NCBI RefSeq assembly: GCF_000964795.1
Contig: NZ_LANX01000001.1
Span: 496,001-560,000, forward strand
Source of the DNA: Candidatus Neoehrlichia procyonis str. RAC413
GTDB taxonomy: Bacteria > Pseudomonadota > Alphaproteobacteria > Rickettsiales > Anaplasmataceae
Length of the DNA: 64,000 nucleotides
Direction of reading: 5' to 3'
Positions 7,473 to 17,251 of the stretch are shown here, piece after piece (within the stretch, counting starts at the first letter, position 1; every line of letters begins with the position of its first letter). The translations under genes and the position numbers were made by a program. The notes under the pieces are model-generated. The model was not told the DNA's origin. It saw nothing but the letters and a program-made list of their open reading frames with translations, and did no database searches.

Positions 7473-9260
7473 TTACTGACATGATAAGCACTCATCATAA
7501 TTAAAGTTTGTCATTTGTTTTTGATGTATTACAGACTTATTAAATACATTATGGGAAACCTTATCTGCTCTTTGAATTGATCTAGATCTACAATAATATA
7601 AACTCTTTATACCTCTCTTCCATGCTAAAAAGTGTATTTTATGTAGGTACCTCTTATGAACATTTGCAGGTAAAAAAAGATTTACTGACTGCGCTTGACA
7701 TATATATGGAGACCTATTACAAGTATGCTCAATTATCCAACGTTGATCAAGCTCATATGCTGTTTTAAAAACTAATTTTTCGTAATCAGTTAAAAAATCA
7801 AAATGTTGGACAGATCCTTCATTTGTTGAAATTGAAGACCATACTTGATCATTATTCTGCTTTTTAGATTCTAAAAGCTTTTGTAGAAATTTATTACGTA
7901 CAATAAAAGAACCTGTTAAAGTCTTATGAGTAAACACATTCGCTGCATACGGCTCTATACCAGGAGATGTATTACCAGCAATAATGGAAATTGAAGCAGT
8001 CGGAGCAATAGATAGCTTATTTGCAAATCTTTCCATCATACCTGCATCTATAGCATCAGGACAAGGACCTTTCTCAACAGCTAATTTATAAGAAACTTTA
8101 TCAGCTTGATCCCTGATATGCGCAAATATTTTCTTGTTCCACATTGTTGCAGTAAAAGATTCAAATGGTATCATCTTACTTTGTAAAAACGAGTGAAATC
8201 CCATTACTCCAACACCAATACTACGTTCACGCATTGCAGAATACTTTGCCCTCTCCATTTCTTGCGGTGCTTTGTTTATAAAATCAGTTAATACATTATC
8301 AAGAAATCTCATAACATCTTCAATAAAAAGATTACTGCTTTGCCAGCATTCATAATATTCAAGATTTAATGATGCTAAACAACATATAGCAGTTCTTGAT
8401 TGATTTAAATGATCATATCCCGTTGCAAGAGTAATTTCTGTACACAAATTGGACATCTTAACTTTTAATCCTAATTTCTTATATATCTCTGGCCTATTGT
8501 TATTTATTGCATCAATAAATACTATGTAAGGTTCTCCGGTTTCAACTCTATTAGTAAGAATTTTAATCCATAGGTCTCGTGCTTTCACTGTACAAATAAC
8601 AGATTTATCCTTAGGACTTAGTAAATTCCAGGACTCATCTTTTTCCACAGCTCGCATAAAGTCATCTGATAAAGTTACTCCATGATGTATATTAAGAGCC
8701 TTTCTATTAGGGTCACCTCCTGTAGGTTTCCTTATATCCAAAAACTCCTCTATTTCTGGATGCCACACAGGTAGATAGACAGCAGAACTTCCCCTACGCA
8801 ACGAACCTTGACTAATTGCTAGAGTCAATGCATTTTGTACAACAATAAATGGAATTATTCCTGAAGTTTTTCCACTACCCCTTACCTTCTCACCAATAGA
8901 ACGCAAGTTACCCCAGTAACTTCCTATACCACCTCCACAAGATGCTAGCCATACATTTTCATTCCATAGATTCACTATCCCTTTTAGGCTATCTTCAGTT
9001 TCATTTAAAAAGCACGAAATTGGTAATCCCCTTTTTGTACCGCCATTACTTAATATAGGAGTTGCAGGAATAAACCACAACTTACTCATATAATCATATA
9101 ACCTCTGTGCATGCTCATCTGTATCGGAATAATACTGAGCAATACGGACAAACAGCTGTTGATAATTCTCATTATCTAATAAATATCTATCAGAAAGCAT
9201 AGCTTTTCCAAAAGCTGTCAAATTATTATCACGGCTATAATCTACAACAATTGATGTCAT
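7473..9260 (-). CDS. nrdA: Ribonucleoside-diphosphate reductase alpha subunit (class I)
   Basis: The protein has 595 residues. The redox cysteine is in PISCFLN (Cys83). The radical-bearing catalytic Cys273 is in NLCTE with its partner residues Asn271 and Glu275, and the second redox cysteine is in AICCLASLNL (293-294). The C-terminus ends DECLSCQ, the swinging C-x-x-C pair that takes electrons from thioredoxin or glutaredoxin. The protein is about 160 residues shorter than E. coli NrdA because it starts directly in the core and lacks the N-terminal ATP cone. That suggests no ATP/dATP overall activity control through the cone. The beta subunit is not in this window. The ATG at 9260 is preceded by an AAAGG-like RBS. 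Confidence 0.95.
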   Translation of the reverse strand: MTSIVVDYSRDNNLTAFGKAMLSDRYLLDNENYQQLFVRIAQYYSDTDEHAQRLYDYMSKLWFIPATPILSNGGTKRGLPISCFLNETEDSLKGIVNLWNENVWLASCGGGIGSYWGNLRSIGEKVRGSGKTSGIIPFIVVQNALTLAISQGSLRRGSSAVYLPVWHPEIEEFLDIRKPTGGDPNRKALNIHHGVTLSDDFMRAVEKDESWNLLSPKDKSVICTVKARDLWIKILTNRVETGEPYIVFIDAINNNRPEIYKKLGLKVKMSNLCTEITLATGYDHLNQSRTAICCLASLNLEYYECWQSSNLFIEDVMRFLDNVLTDFINKAPQEMERAKYSAMRERSIGVGVMGFHSFLQSKMIPFESFTATMWNKKIFAHIRDQADKVSYKLAVEKGPCPDAIDAGMMERFANKLSIAPTASISIIAGNTSPGIEPYAANVFTHKTLTGSFIVRNKFLQKLLESKKQNNDQVWSSISTNEGSVQHFDFLTDYEKLVFKTAYELDQRWIIEHTCNRSPYICQAQSVNLFLPANVHKRYLHKIHFLAWKRGIKSLYYCRSRSIQRADKVSHNVFNKSVIHQKQMTNFNYDECLSCQ

Positions 9261-9560
9261 TTTTAAATACCTTTTTTAAGATGAGTACCTTATACAAAAT
9301 ACACATATTTTATATTATAATAATATATATAGTATCTATATCTATAAATAAACACAATATATAGTATTAAATAAATATTAGTAACATGTTATTTATAACT
9401 AAAAAGTTAATAATTATTTAATAAGTATTCCCTTTTTCTTCTTGATAAACATATAAATACCAATCATAACTACTTACAAAAGTTTTGCAGATAAAAATTA
9501 TGTAGCTTTTAGTATATTAAAAAAGAGAATTACTGTTGACTATATCTAAAAAAAGAACAG
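9261..9560. other. Gap between nrdA and tRNA-Glu
   Basis: About 300 AT-rich bases with no gene. Immediately 3' of tRNA-Glu on the minus strand is a run of seven T (9549-9555), which may help end the tRNA transcript. No other recognisable element. Confidence 0.5.
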
Positions 9561-9633
9561 TGACTCCCACGGGAGTCGAACCCGCGTTACCACCGTGAAA
9601 GGGTGGGGTCCTAGACCACTAGACGAAGGAGTC
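9561..9633 (-). tRNA. tRNA-Glu (anticodon TTC)
   Basis: This 73-base minus-strand cloverleaf has acceptor arms GACTCCT and GGGAGTC (one G-T pair), discriminator A, D arm TCGTCTAGTGGTCTAGGA, anticodon loop CTTTCAC with TTC, and T loop TTCGACT. CCA is not encoded. It has its own strong promoter just upstream. Confidence 0.95.
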
Positions 9634-9651
9634 ACTTTCATATTTTAAATG

Positions 9652-9679
9652 ATTATATTACTAATGTACTTGTAGTCAA
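9652..9679 (-). promoter_or_regulatory. Promoter of tRNA-Glu
   Basis: On the minus strand, TTGACT (9674-9679) and a perfect TATAAT (9652-9657) are spaced 16 bases apart. The expected start lies about 10 bases upstream of the mature tRNA 5' end at 9633. Confidence 0.75.
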
Positions 9680-9768
9680 ACATTATTCTATATTACTTCT
9701 TAAATTTTATATCTAGTAATTAAAACAGCTTTTATATACTATTGATACCAAAAGCTTTACTTATTACC

Positions 9769-10617
9769 ATGGACATACATAATCAAACATTAAAATCAAT
9801 ACAGAAGTTTAGCCAATTACTTACTCAAGAACTAATAAGAGTTTTCTTACCAATAACTCAAGCTGAATATACCCATAATATCTTACATGAGGCAATGTGC
9901 TATAATATTTTTAATTCAGGTAAATGCATACGACCATTCCTTGTAAATGCATCTGCAAAAATATTTAACGTAGATATAACAAGAATATTACCAGTTAGTG
10001 CTATTATCGAAATAATCCATATTTATTCCCTAATACATGATGATTTACCATCTATGGATAACGCAATTACAAGACGTGGTAAAGAAAGCTGTCATAAAAA
10101 ATTTGGTGAGCATGTTGCTATATTAACTGGGGATGCTTTACTTACATTAGCTTTTGAATTAATATCTAACTTAAGTGAAAGCAATTATATAAAATGTAAA
10201 ATGGTAAAAGTTATTTCACACGCATGCGGTTATCAAGGAATGATAAGTGGTCAATTTCTAGATATAATTAGCCCAATTACAGATCTACATATAATGCAAA
10301 AAATGCATGAATTAAAAACTGCCAAAATGTTTTCCGCTGCATGCGAGTTAGGCGCAATTTTAGGAAAAGGATCAAAATCAGAAACAGATTCTCTAATAAA
10401 CTACGGTAAAAGCTTAGGATGCGCTTTTCAAATCAAAGATGACATTCAAGACATGCATCAAGATCACCAAGCAAACAACATAGTTAATATATTAGGTATT
10501 AAAAAATCCAAAGAATATATGGCCAATCTATTTGATCAATCCATAGAACATTTAAAAACCTTTTCATATCAAGCAAGCCTTTTAAGCAATTTAGCTAAAT
10601 TTATCCAAAATACATGA
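9769..10617 (+). CDS. ispA: Polyprenyl synthetase, farnesyl/geranylgeranyl diphosphate synthase type
   Basis: The protein has 282 residues from the ATG at 9769. An in-frame TTG at 9742 would add 9 residues but lacks a clear RBS. The first aspartate-rich motif is DDLPSMD (91-97, the four-spacer form of bacterial FPP synthases) and the second is DDIQD (225-229). GKCIRP and GQFLDI are also typical. The enzyme condenses isopentenyl diphosphate with allylic diphosphates to make precursors for ubiquinone and undecaprenyl lipids. Chain length cannot be fixed from the sequence alone. Its stop overlaps the next start by 4 bases (ATGA), implying translational coupling. Confidence 0.9.
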   Translation: MDIHNQTLKSIQKFSQLLTQELIRVFLPITQAEYTHNILHEAMCYNIFNSGKCIRPFLVNASAKIFNVDITRILPVSAIIEIIHIYSLIHDDLPSMDNAITRRGKESCHKKFGEHVAILTGDALLTLAFELISNLSESNYIKCKMVKVISHACGYQGMISGQFLDIISPITDLHIMQKMHELKTAKMFSAACELGAILGKGSKSETDSLINYGKSLGCAFQIKDDIQDMHQDHQANNIVNILGIKKSKEYMANLFDQSIEHLKTFSYQASLLSNLAKFIQNT

Positions 10618-11501
10618 AAAAGATAATCTACAACTCAATATTTATAATTATAATATTTTTTATATCAATACTGATATTGCATTCAATATCAGTTTTTTAT
10701 CTACAAAACTCTGATTTGCAGTCCAGCAAGAAAAAGCCTTATGAAATTTTTTTTCCTAGTAATAGTATTACATATCAAATAGGATATAAGATCTTAAGAC
10801 CAATAATCGAATCTAGAGTTGACTACTACATAAAAAAACATGGGCTTGAAGAATACTTACGTAATACTAAATCTAAGGTACATAAAAAAGCAAACTTTAC
10901 TTTTTATGATCTAACTCAAGGCAATGGAAAGACAGTTATTTGTGGGCAAGATATATCAGTAATTATATATAAAATATCAAACACAATAACTACAAATATA
11001 AAAGATATAATTAACAATTTTCCAAATCCTGAAAATATAAAATTAGGAAGTCATAATATACAAGAACTAAATTATGCAATTGATAGAATGCAAGAAGGTG
11101 GTGAACGTATTGTAACAATTAATAGCGGGAAAAATAGTGGCAATTACTACGTTAAGCTAATTGCTAATAAATCCAATAACTTACAAAATATTCAAAATAT
11201 ATTAATTTTTAACAATGCAATCAAAAATTACAATGGTATTGTAAACACAATTAGATGCAGCGATACTGTATCAGTAAAATATACAGTAAGAAATGCTCAA
11301 GGTAAACCTATAATAAGTGATCATGTGGCTCATTTTACAGTAGGCAAAGGACAAGTACCCATTTCACTAGAACTTAGTGTAATAAATATGGAATCTGATC
11401 ATACACGAGCTGTCATTGTTCCCCCTGACTTTCTACAAGATTTTAAAAGCCAAATTGATCAAAAAGATATAAAAATTATCGATTTGCAAATCATAAATTA
11501 A
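10614..11501 (+). CDS. Membrane-anchored protein with two FKBP-like domains
   Basis: The protein has 295 residues with one N-terminal membrane segment (about residues 7-29), probably leaving the rest periplasmic. Two diverged FKBP-type folds are suggested. The first, around residues 100-185, has a GQDISVIIY start and a MQEGGERIVTI end. The second, around 220-285, has SDTVSVKYTVR, FTVGKGQVPISLEL and VIVPPDF. These resemble the peptidyl-prolyl isomerase pattern GDxVxVxYTG, FxLGxGxVI and MxxGExRxVxIP. The key aromatic and aspartate residues are only partly kept, so isomerase activity is uncertain. It is translationally coupled to the prenyl synthase. Confidence 0.55.
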   Translation: MKKIIYNSIFIIIIFFISILILHSISVFYLQNSDLQSSKKKPYEIFFPSNSITYQIGYKILRPIIESRVDYYIKKHGLEEYLRNTKSKVHKKANFTFYDLTQGNGKTVICGQDISVIIYKISNTITTNIKDIINNFPNPENIKLGSHNIQELNYAIDRMQEGGERIVTINSGKNSGNYYVKLIANKSNNLQNIQNILIFNNAIKNYNGIVNTIRCSDTVSVKYTVRNAQGKPIISDHVAHFTVGKGQVPISLELSVINMESDHTRAVIVPPDFLQDFKSQIDQKDIKIIDLQIIN

Positions 11502-11560
11502 GCTCTATTAAAAGCTATTAGCCTTAATATTATATAATCATATAAAAGCATAAATTTTTG

Positions 11561-12631
11561 TTACACTTCGCTATCATGTATTTCAGGATAATTTATATGA
11601 CCATTACGTAACAATTGTACTACTTCTTCTACTAAAGCTGGAGCAAGTAAGTATCCATATCTATATAATCCATTAACTCTAATAATATGATCTTGAGTAT
11701 ATATTTTAGGAATATTATCAGGAAGTGCCGGTCTACAATTACTCATCAACTTAATAATTCTTGCTTCTGCAAACCCTTTATGCAGGGAATATGCACCAGA
11801 TAATAATTCCAATATAGATTGCACAGAAGGTGTAGACATATCGTCACTCTCTATTTCACTTGCACCAATTACAAATTTATTATTAGGCCTTGGAACAACA
11901 TATATACTATATCTTGGATGCAACATTCTTACAGGACGATTTAGTTTTACTTGTGGTGCATCTAATAAAATTATTTCTCCTCTTACCCCCCTCAAATGAG
12001 GTATATCATGCCTAGCACCTAGTCCTCTACAATCAATTACTACGTCAAAATTATATTCTTGTTCACCTATCACTATTGTTTGAGAATACATCTTATCAAC
12101 ATTAGTTTTTTCCCACCAAGTAATTTCTAATTGCTGCAAAGCAAATTCTAAGTTACAAAACAATTGAGTATTATCAATGTTTCCCTCACCAGGTAAATAT
12201 ATTCCATAACAAAATAATAATTCTGGTTCAAGCTCTTTTATAATCCTACTATCAACAATGCAAACATCATAAAGTAACATCTCATTCAGCTTTTTTTGTA
12301 TAGCAAATTGTAGTCTTTCCAATTCTGGTACATCACAACTATGAGATACAATAATACTCCCCAATATTTGAAAATGTGTATGTTTTGGCAAACTATCAAG
12401 AATCCTTGGCCATAATTTCATCGATTGAAATCCAAGCTTAAAAACAATGGGATCCATACTATCAATTTCAGAATATAAAGATAACATACCTCCTGCAATC
12501 AACCCACAACTTTTCCAACCACGTCTATTATCCTTATCAAATAGTGATACTTTCCATCCTTCACTTGCTAACCTCCATGCTAGCATTCGACCCATTAGTC
12601 CAGCACCCGCAATTCCTACTGTTTTTACCAT
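11561..12631 (-). CDS. FAD-dependent amino-acid oxidase family protein, ThiO-like
   Basis: The protein has 356 residues. The N-terminal FAD-binding motif is GIAGAGLMG with the acidic residue in SLFDKD about 20 residues later. CGLIAGGML is the second FAD contact of the DAO/glycine oxidase fold. VIDCRGLGAR, LRGVRGEIILLDAP and the C-terminal NGLYRYGYLLAPAL complete the ThiO pattern. ThiO oxidises glycine to iminoacetate for the thiazole of thiamine. No other thi gene lies nearby, so the substrate is inferred from family resemblance only. Confidence 0.72.
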   Translation of the reverse strand: MVKTVGIAGAGLMGRMLAWRLASEGWKVSLFDKDNRRGWKSCGLIAGGMLSLYSEIDSMDPIVFKLGFQSMKLWPRILDSLPKHTHFQILGSIIVSHSCDVPELERLQFAIQKKLNEMLLYDVCIVDSRIIKELEPELLFCYGIYLPGEGNIDNTQLFCNLEFALQQLEITWWEKTNVDKMYSQTIVIGEQEYNFDVVIDCRGLGARHDIPHLRGVRGEIILLDAPQVKLNRPVRMLHPRYSIYVVPRPNNKFVIGASEIESDDMSTPSVQSILELLSGAYSLHKGFAEARIIKLMSNCRPALPDNIPKIYTQDHIIRVNGLYRYGYLLAPALVEEVVQLLRNGHINYPEIHDSEV

Positions 12632-13032
12632 ATACTATCTTCAATAAGATAACAAAATTAGCACAACTAACATAATACCACAATCAATCCATAACTTTTT
12701 TAATTATATTCTATCAATAATAATCGTAATTCTGTTAACTTGAGAATATAAAAATATATTAAGAAACCCTATATTTTCCATGCCAATCAACAACGTTAAA
12801 AAGTTCTTTAATTTTCATTATTTTGCACTTATTGCAAAAACATTTAACTTACTTCAGTAAATAATACTAAACTAATGAGAAAAATCTCCTTTAAAATAAA
12901 ATCTATTACATACCACACCAGCAATACTTTTTAAAGACTTCACTATTATCTCATACAGGATATAATATTATTACAACTGTTTAGATTTATTTAACAATAA
13001 TATAATAACTCAAAAATACGTTATATTGTGAT
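12632..13032. other. Gap between dnaB and ThiO-like gene
   Basis: About 400 AT-rich bases, closed in all frames. No repeat, tRNA or terminator recognised. Confidence 0.5.
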
Positions 13033-14472
13033 CTATAAAATATTATATCTTGATGTATAATCTTTAAACTTTCCTTTTTCTGGCTCAAAAAAAAGCTTTA
13101 TATTACCTATCGGGCCATTTCTTTGCTTAGACACTAAAACATCTGCTACATTAGCAATTGTATTCATTTTTGATTGCCATTCTGCATGTTTTGCTGTTCC
13201 TTCAGCTGGTTGCTTTCTAATTTCATAATATTCTTCTCTATATAAAAACATTACAATATCTGCATCTTGTTCGATACTACCAGAATCTCGCAAATCTGAT
13301 AATTGAGGTTTCTTATCATCACGTTGTTCTACAACTCTAGATAGCTGAGAGAGTGCAATTACAGGTAATCCTAACTCTTTTGCTATAGCTTTTAATCCTT
13401 GTGTAACCTCAGAAACTTCTTGTACCCTATTTTCACCACTACGTTTAGTAGTACCTTTAATTAACTGTAAATAATCTATAAATACAGCCCCTAGATTATG
13501 CAACTGATGCATTCTTCTAATACGTGTTCTTAATCCACTAATTGACAATATGGAAACATCATCTATAATTAATGGTAATTCACATATTCGCGTACTAGCA
13601 TCTAATATCTTCTTAAGATCACTATCGCTAATTTTTCCAGTTAAGGCCTTATAAGAGCTTACCTCAGACTCAATTGATATAATTCTCGAAGTAAGTTGTT
13701 CAGCAGACATTTCCAAGGAAAAGAATCCTACACTTTTATCATCTTTTTTTAATACTTTGCATGCATTTAATGCCATATTTAACGCTAATGCTGTCTTCCC
13801 CATGGAGGGACGTGCAGCTAAAACTAACAAATCTGATTTTTGCAATCCACTTAATAATTGATCTAAATCTTGAAATCCAACAGATATCCCCTGCAATACA
13901 CCTCTATTATTTTTTGCAAATTCTATTTTCTTTTTCATATTTTCCAGTAAATGTGGCATCATATGACAATTGTTATCAGCTCTTCCATGACTACTCAACA
14001 AAAATAACTTTTGTGCAGCATCCTCTAGCTGTTGATTAGCAGTATTATCAGAATCATAATTATATGCCTTATCAACAACTTCTTGTCCAAAACTAATAAG
14101 ACATCTTCTTAAATATGCATCTAAAATCACCCTTGCTATACTTTTGATATCAAAAATAATACTAGCTTTTGCTGCTATTCTTGCTAAGTATTCTACACCT
14201 CCACATTCCACTAATGCTTCATCGTGATCAAAAAACATTTTTAAGCTTATTTCATTTGCAACTAAGCCACGCCTACTAATTTTAGTAATTTGTTCAAAAA
14301 TACGCTTATGTAAAGGGTCAAAAAACATATCTGCCGTTATTATATCTTCAACAGCATCACACACTCTATTATCTCGTAACATGGCCCCTATAAGCATTTG
14401 CTCTGCTTCAATATTACATGGCAATTCAGAAATTGATGCAAGAAGACCTTTATTGTTTTTTAATTTTAGCAC
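13033..14472 (-). CDS. dnaB: Replicative DNA helicase DnaB
   Basis: The protein has 479 residues, the usual DnaB length, with no intein. The N-terminal primase-interacting domain starts with LPCNIEAEQMLIGAML. The RecA-like motor has Walker A ARPSMGKT (220-227), Walker B LGAVFIDYLQL, and QLSRVVEQRDDKKPQLSDLRDSG (residues about 380-403), which carries the sensor and arginine finger segment. It is the hexameric ring that unwinds DNA at the replication fork. It appears monocistronic, with a 1.3 kb gap upstream. Confidence 0.96.
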   Translation of the reverse strand: MLKLKNNKGLLASISELPCNIEAEQMLIGAMLRDNRVCDAVEDIITADMFFDPLHKRIFEQITKISRRGLVANEISLKMFFDHDEALVECGGVEYLARIAAKASIIFDIKSIARVILDAYLRRCLISFGQEVVDKAYNYDSDNTANQQLEDAAQKLFLLSSHGRADNNCHMMPHLLENMKKKIEFAKNNRGVLQGISVGFQDLDQLLSGLQKSDLLVLAARPSMGKTALALNMALNACKVLKKDDKSVGFFSLEMSAEQLTSRIISIESEVSSYKALTGKISDSDLKKILDASTRICELPLIIDDVSILSISGLRTRIRRMHQLHNLGAVFIDYLQLIKGTTKRSGENRVQEVSEVTQGLKAIAKELGLPVIALSQLSRVVEQRDDKKPQLSDLRDSGSIEQDADIVMFLYREEYYEIRKQPAEGTAKHAEWQSKMNTIANVADVLVSKQRNGPIGNIKLFFEPEKGKFKDYTSRYNIL

Positions 14473-15374
14473 ATTAATTTTTCAATAAAAAATACAAAGC
14501 TTAATTATAACATACTTTCAAAATAACAATAACTATATAAAAACTCAATATCTTTATTATATGACCAAATAAACTTTGATAATTAATAATATTGGTACAT
14601 ATTACCCACAACTTTATCATACGATTTTACAAAATATGTAACACAATACGAAGACTTAAAAACACATCTAGATGCTATGATCATTAACAAAAACACTTAT
14701 CAGAAGTGATCAATACGAAAAATGAAACAATTCTTTTTATTTGAGCACATATCAGAAAATCACAAAACAGCAACTATTAATAATATTTACAACGTAAATG
14801 TCAATACAATGCTATACTCAAAACTTTAAATAATCTCCAAATACAAATAATTCAATATTCTGCTAACTAATAGGTCAAGATGTTTATAATATCCCCTCCC
14901 CCTTTATACATAACTTAAGTTACAATCAGACAAAGCAAGTCATCAGCATAAATTTTTCAACATTACAACAACTTAGTAATGGTAAAAATCGTTATCTACA
15001 TAGAAAGTTATAATATAGTTATTGGTTTATTTTAAATAAATTACATACTTGTACCTAATAATTCCGGTAGCAGTTATAAACAACATTAATAATAAATCAA
15101 ACTTATGATTCAATAGTATAAATAATAAAAATCTAAAACTTATAACAATATCATTGACACAACGTGACTTTACATAAATAAAACATATTTTACTTACTAT
15201 CATTTCGGAAATAATAAAAAATAATAAGCTTAACTAAACTGTTACAATACCAATATTTATTACAAAGCACCTCTATTAACAGCAGACCAGATATGAAATA
15301 CACAATTAATAGTGTTATAATCAAATAACCATATCAGTGACAAAAAATAACTAAACTAATGTATATTAATCTAC
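14473..15374. other. Intergenic region upstream of dnaB
   Basis: About 900 bases without a gene. A G/C-rich oddity, CCCCTCCCCCTT, is at 14893-14904. A short piece at about 14990-15035 (AAGTTATAATATAGTTATTGGTTT) repeats sequence found just after the gene at 16379-16807 and, inverted, at 15595-15632. Otherwise AT-rich and unrecognised. Confidence 0.5.
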
Positions 15375-15806
15375 AATAAACATAACTTCATGTAGTTCTG
15401 TATATATTAATAACTTTGTATAAATTTCATTCAATTTTACACAATTTTCTTATAGTTAACATATTAAACATCATACAAACAAATTTATAATGGCATAAAA
15501 GAAATTTTTTTACAGTTTTCTTAAAATTTTACATGATTGGAAAAACACTTTCAGTATAGAATCTTCTTAAATAAATCTAAACAATCACTAAAATTTAACA
15601 AACCAATAACTATATTATAACTTTCTATATAGAGACTTACCTAGATCTTCTTTTATACTTACCTTGTGTAAATCCTTGCATTTTTATAAGCATTTGCTAA
15701 AACCATTTGGTTTTTTATTGAATCTTATTCCAACAAATCTTTGTAATTTTTCAACATTATAAACTTTGTCCACTACATATTAGTTCAATAACTTTAACAA
15801 CCTTTA
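15375..15806. repeat. Left arm of large inverted repeat around tadA
   Basis: The reverse complement of this segment aligns through nearly its whole length with 16635-17190. Exact shared blocks include GTGGACAAAGTTTATAATG, AAAACCAAATGGTTTT-like sequence, GATTTACACAAGGTAAGTAT, AGAAGATCTAGGTAAG, CTGAAAGTGTTTTTCCAATC and GAAAATTGTGTAAAATTGAA. The left arm lacks about 115 bases present in the right arm (about 16970-17085). It ends at the tadA stop codon. Divergence with indels shows it is old. Confidence 0.88.
15637..15806 (-). pseudogene. Inverted, broken copy of the 3' end of the gene at 16379
   Basis: Read on the minus strand, this matches codons about 86-142 of the small membrane protein gene, including its stop (AGATCTAGGTAAG). 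A stop and frame changes interrupt it (for example TATAATGTTGAA instead of TATAATGTCAGAA, and a lost triplet in the FWQML region). It has no start and would not be expressed as protein. Confidence 0.75.
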
Positions 15807-16256
15807 TTAATGACAATGTCTTAACTCTATAAAAAAGTCTTTTAAGAGCTTTATATTTTCTTTTTCTAAAATCCCTCCATATATTTCTGGTATGTAATTG
15901 CAAAATTGAAATATCCTTGCACCATTTTCAATACTACCATATTTTTTATTATATGCTCCAAAATATAATCTACGTATCTTGGATAGTGATATCGCTTGCG
16001 CACACATGGCACATGGTTCAAGAGTAACGTACATGTCGCAGTTATTTAATATAGTGGTGTTCAATATAGAACATGCATGTCTAATTGCTAAAATTTCTGC
16101 ATGAGCAGTTGGATCATTGTTATATATTGTTAAATTGCTACAGCAAGATATGATTTGCTTGTTAGTTGCTATCACAGCTCCTACAGGTATTTCTTGTTGC
16201 TGTAAATTTTCTTGTGCTTTTTTTAGCGCTATTTTCATATAAGTGTAATCAAACAA
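15807..16256 (-). CDS. tadA: tRNA-specific adenosine deaminase TadA
   Basis: The protein has 149 residues. HAE (52-54) holds the zinc His and catalytic Glu, and PCAMC (81-85) holds the two zinc cysteines, the cytidine/deoxycytidylate deaminase signature. VGAVIA and MYVTLEPC are typical of TadA. It converts A34 of tRNA-Arg(ACG) to inosine in the cytoplasm. Its TAA stop coincides with the end of the left arm of the inverted repeat, so the last few residues may have been redefined when that copy landed. It is divergent from the gene at 16379. Confidence 0.92.
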   Translation of the reverse strand: MFDYTYMKIALKKAQENLQQQEIPVGAVIATNKQIISCCSNLTIYNNDPTAHAEILAIRHACSILNTTILNNCDMYVTLEPCAMCAQAISLSKIRRLYFGAYNKKYGSIENGARIFQFCNYIPEIYGGILEKENIKLLKDFFIELRHCH

Positions 16257-16378
16257 TGTTTTAAAGGACCTGTGTTAATAATAAGTTATAACATATTTTC
16301 TCGTAAATGGATATGTAGAATAGGAAAAGGCGTTTATGATTACCTTTTTTATCAAATTATGATATAATAGGATATATT

Positions 16379-16807
16379 GTGTGGAAAAAATTTATGAGTT
16401 TTAAAATAGTTGTTTACTTATCCATTGTTATAGGTTTTTTTGGGGCATTTATTCTGCTTTTTAGATTGTATAAAGATCACGTGCATCAGTATGTTATAAA
16501 TATATTTTATGATAATGATGAAAACCTAACAAATGAAGAAAAGTATAAGGATTATCTTAATAATAAGAAAAAAGAAATTGTTAGAGATCAAATTTCATTT
16601 AAAAATGTAACAGAAGTATATCACCAAAATAATATAAAGGTTGTTGAAGTTATTGAACCAATAGGTAAGTGGACAAAGTTTATAATGTCAGAAAAATTGC
16701 AAAGACTTGTTGGAATAAAATTTAATAAAAAGCCAAATGGTTTTTGGCAAATGCTTATAAGAATGCAAGGGTTTACACAAGGTAAGTATAAAGGAAGATC
16801 TAGGTAA
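16379..16807 (+). CDS. Small single-pass membrane protein, unknown function
   Basis: The 142-residue frame starts with GTG at 16379 or ATG at 16394 (MSFKIVVYL). One strongly hydrophobic segment (residues about 8-28) is followed by a charged, lysine-rich region. The C-terminal block, residues about 80-142 and ending QGFTQGKYKGRSR, looks conserved and basic. I do not recognise a named family. Its 3' third is duplicated in inverted, broken form at 15637-15806, and the reading frame is intact here only. Base use (T and G rich) differs from the flanking spacers. It could be an Anaplasmataceae-specific inner-membrane protein; no function is implied. Confidence 0.65.
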   Translation: MWKKFMSFKIVVYLSIVIGFFGAFILLFRLYKDHVHQYVINIFYDNDENLTNEEKYKDYLNNKKKEIVRDQISFKNVTEVYHQNNIKVVEVIEPIGKWTKFIMSEKLQRLVGIKFNKKPNGFWQMLIRMQGFTQGKYKGRSR

Positions 16808-17190
16808 GCGTCTATATAAAAAGTTTATAATATAGTTATTGGTTTGTTAAATTTTAGTGATCATTTGGATTTATCTATAGAAGATTATTATACTGAAAGT
16901 GTTTTTCCAATCATGTAAAATTTTAAGAAAACTGTAAAAAAGATTTGTTGTATGCCGTTATAAATATACATTTCTATAATATAATTTTTGTTTATAAAAT
17001 ACATTATCAGCACTACAACATTGTATATATTGAATTTTTTAGCTGTGATATTGTTAAATGTGGTTAATGTTTTGATTTGCATATTGTTTATATGATGTTT
17101 AATATATTAACTGTAAGAAAATTGTGTAAAATTGAATGAAACTTATACAAAGTTGTTAATATAGGCAGAACTATATAAAACTACGATATT
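16635..17190. repeat. Right arm of large inverted repeat around tadA
   Basis: This is the partner of 15375-15806. It includes the last third of the gene at 16379 and 380 bases of downstream spacer. It is the longer arm, with about 115 extra bases near 16970-17085. A shorter direct repeat of its end (GATnTTTAATATATTAACT at 17091-17110) recurs at 17186-17205, with the following 25 bases also similar. Confidence 0.88.
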
Positions 17191-17251
17191 TAATATATTA
17201 ACTACAAGAGAAAATCGTATAAAATAGCATCTATCAATACAATAGATACAA

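Noticed and set aside
16888-17082. 64-codon minus-strand frame in the right arm of the inverted repeat
   Set aside because: No RBS, no resemblance to known proteins, lies largely in the segment missing from the left arm, and is likely chance.
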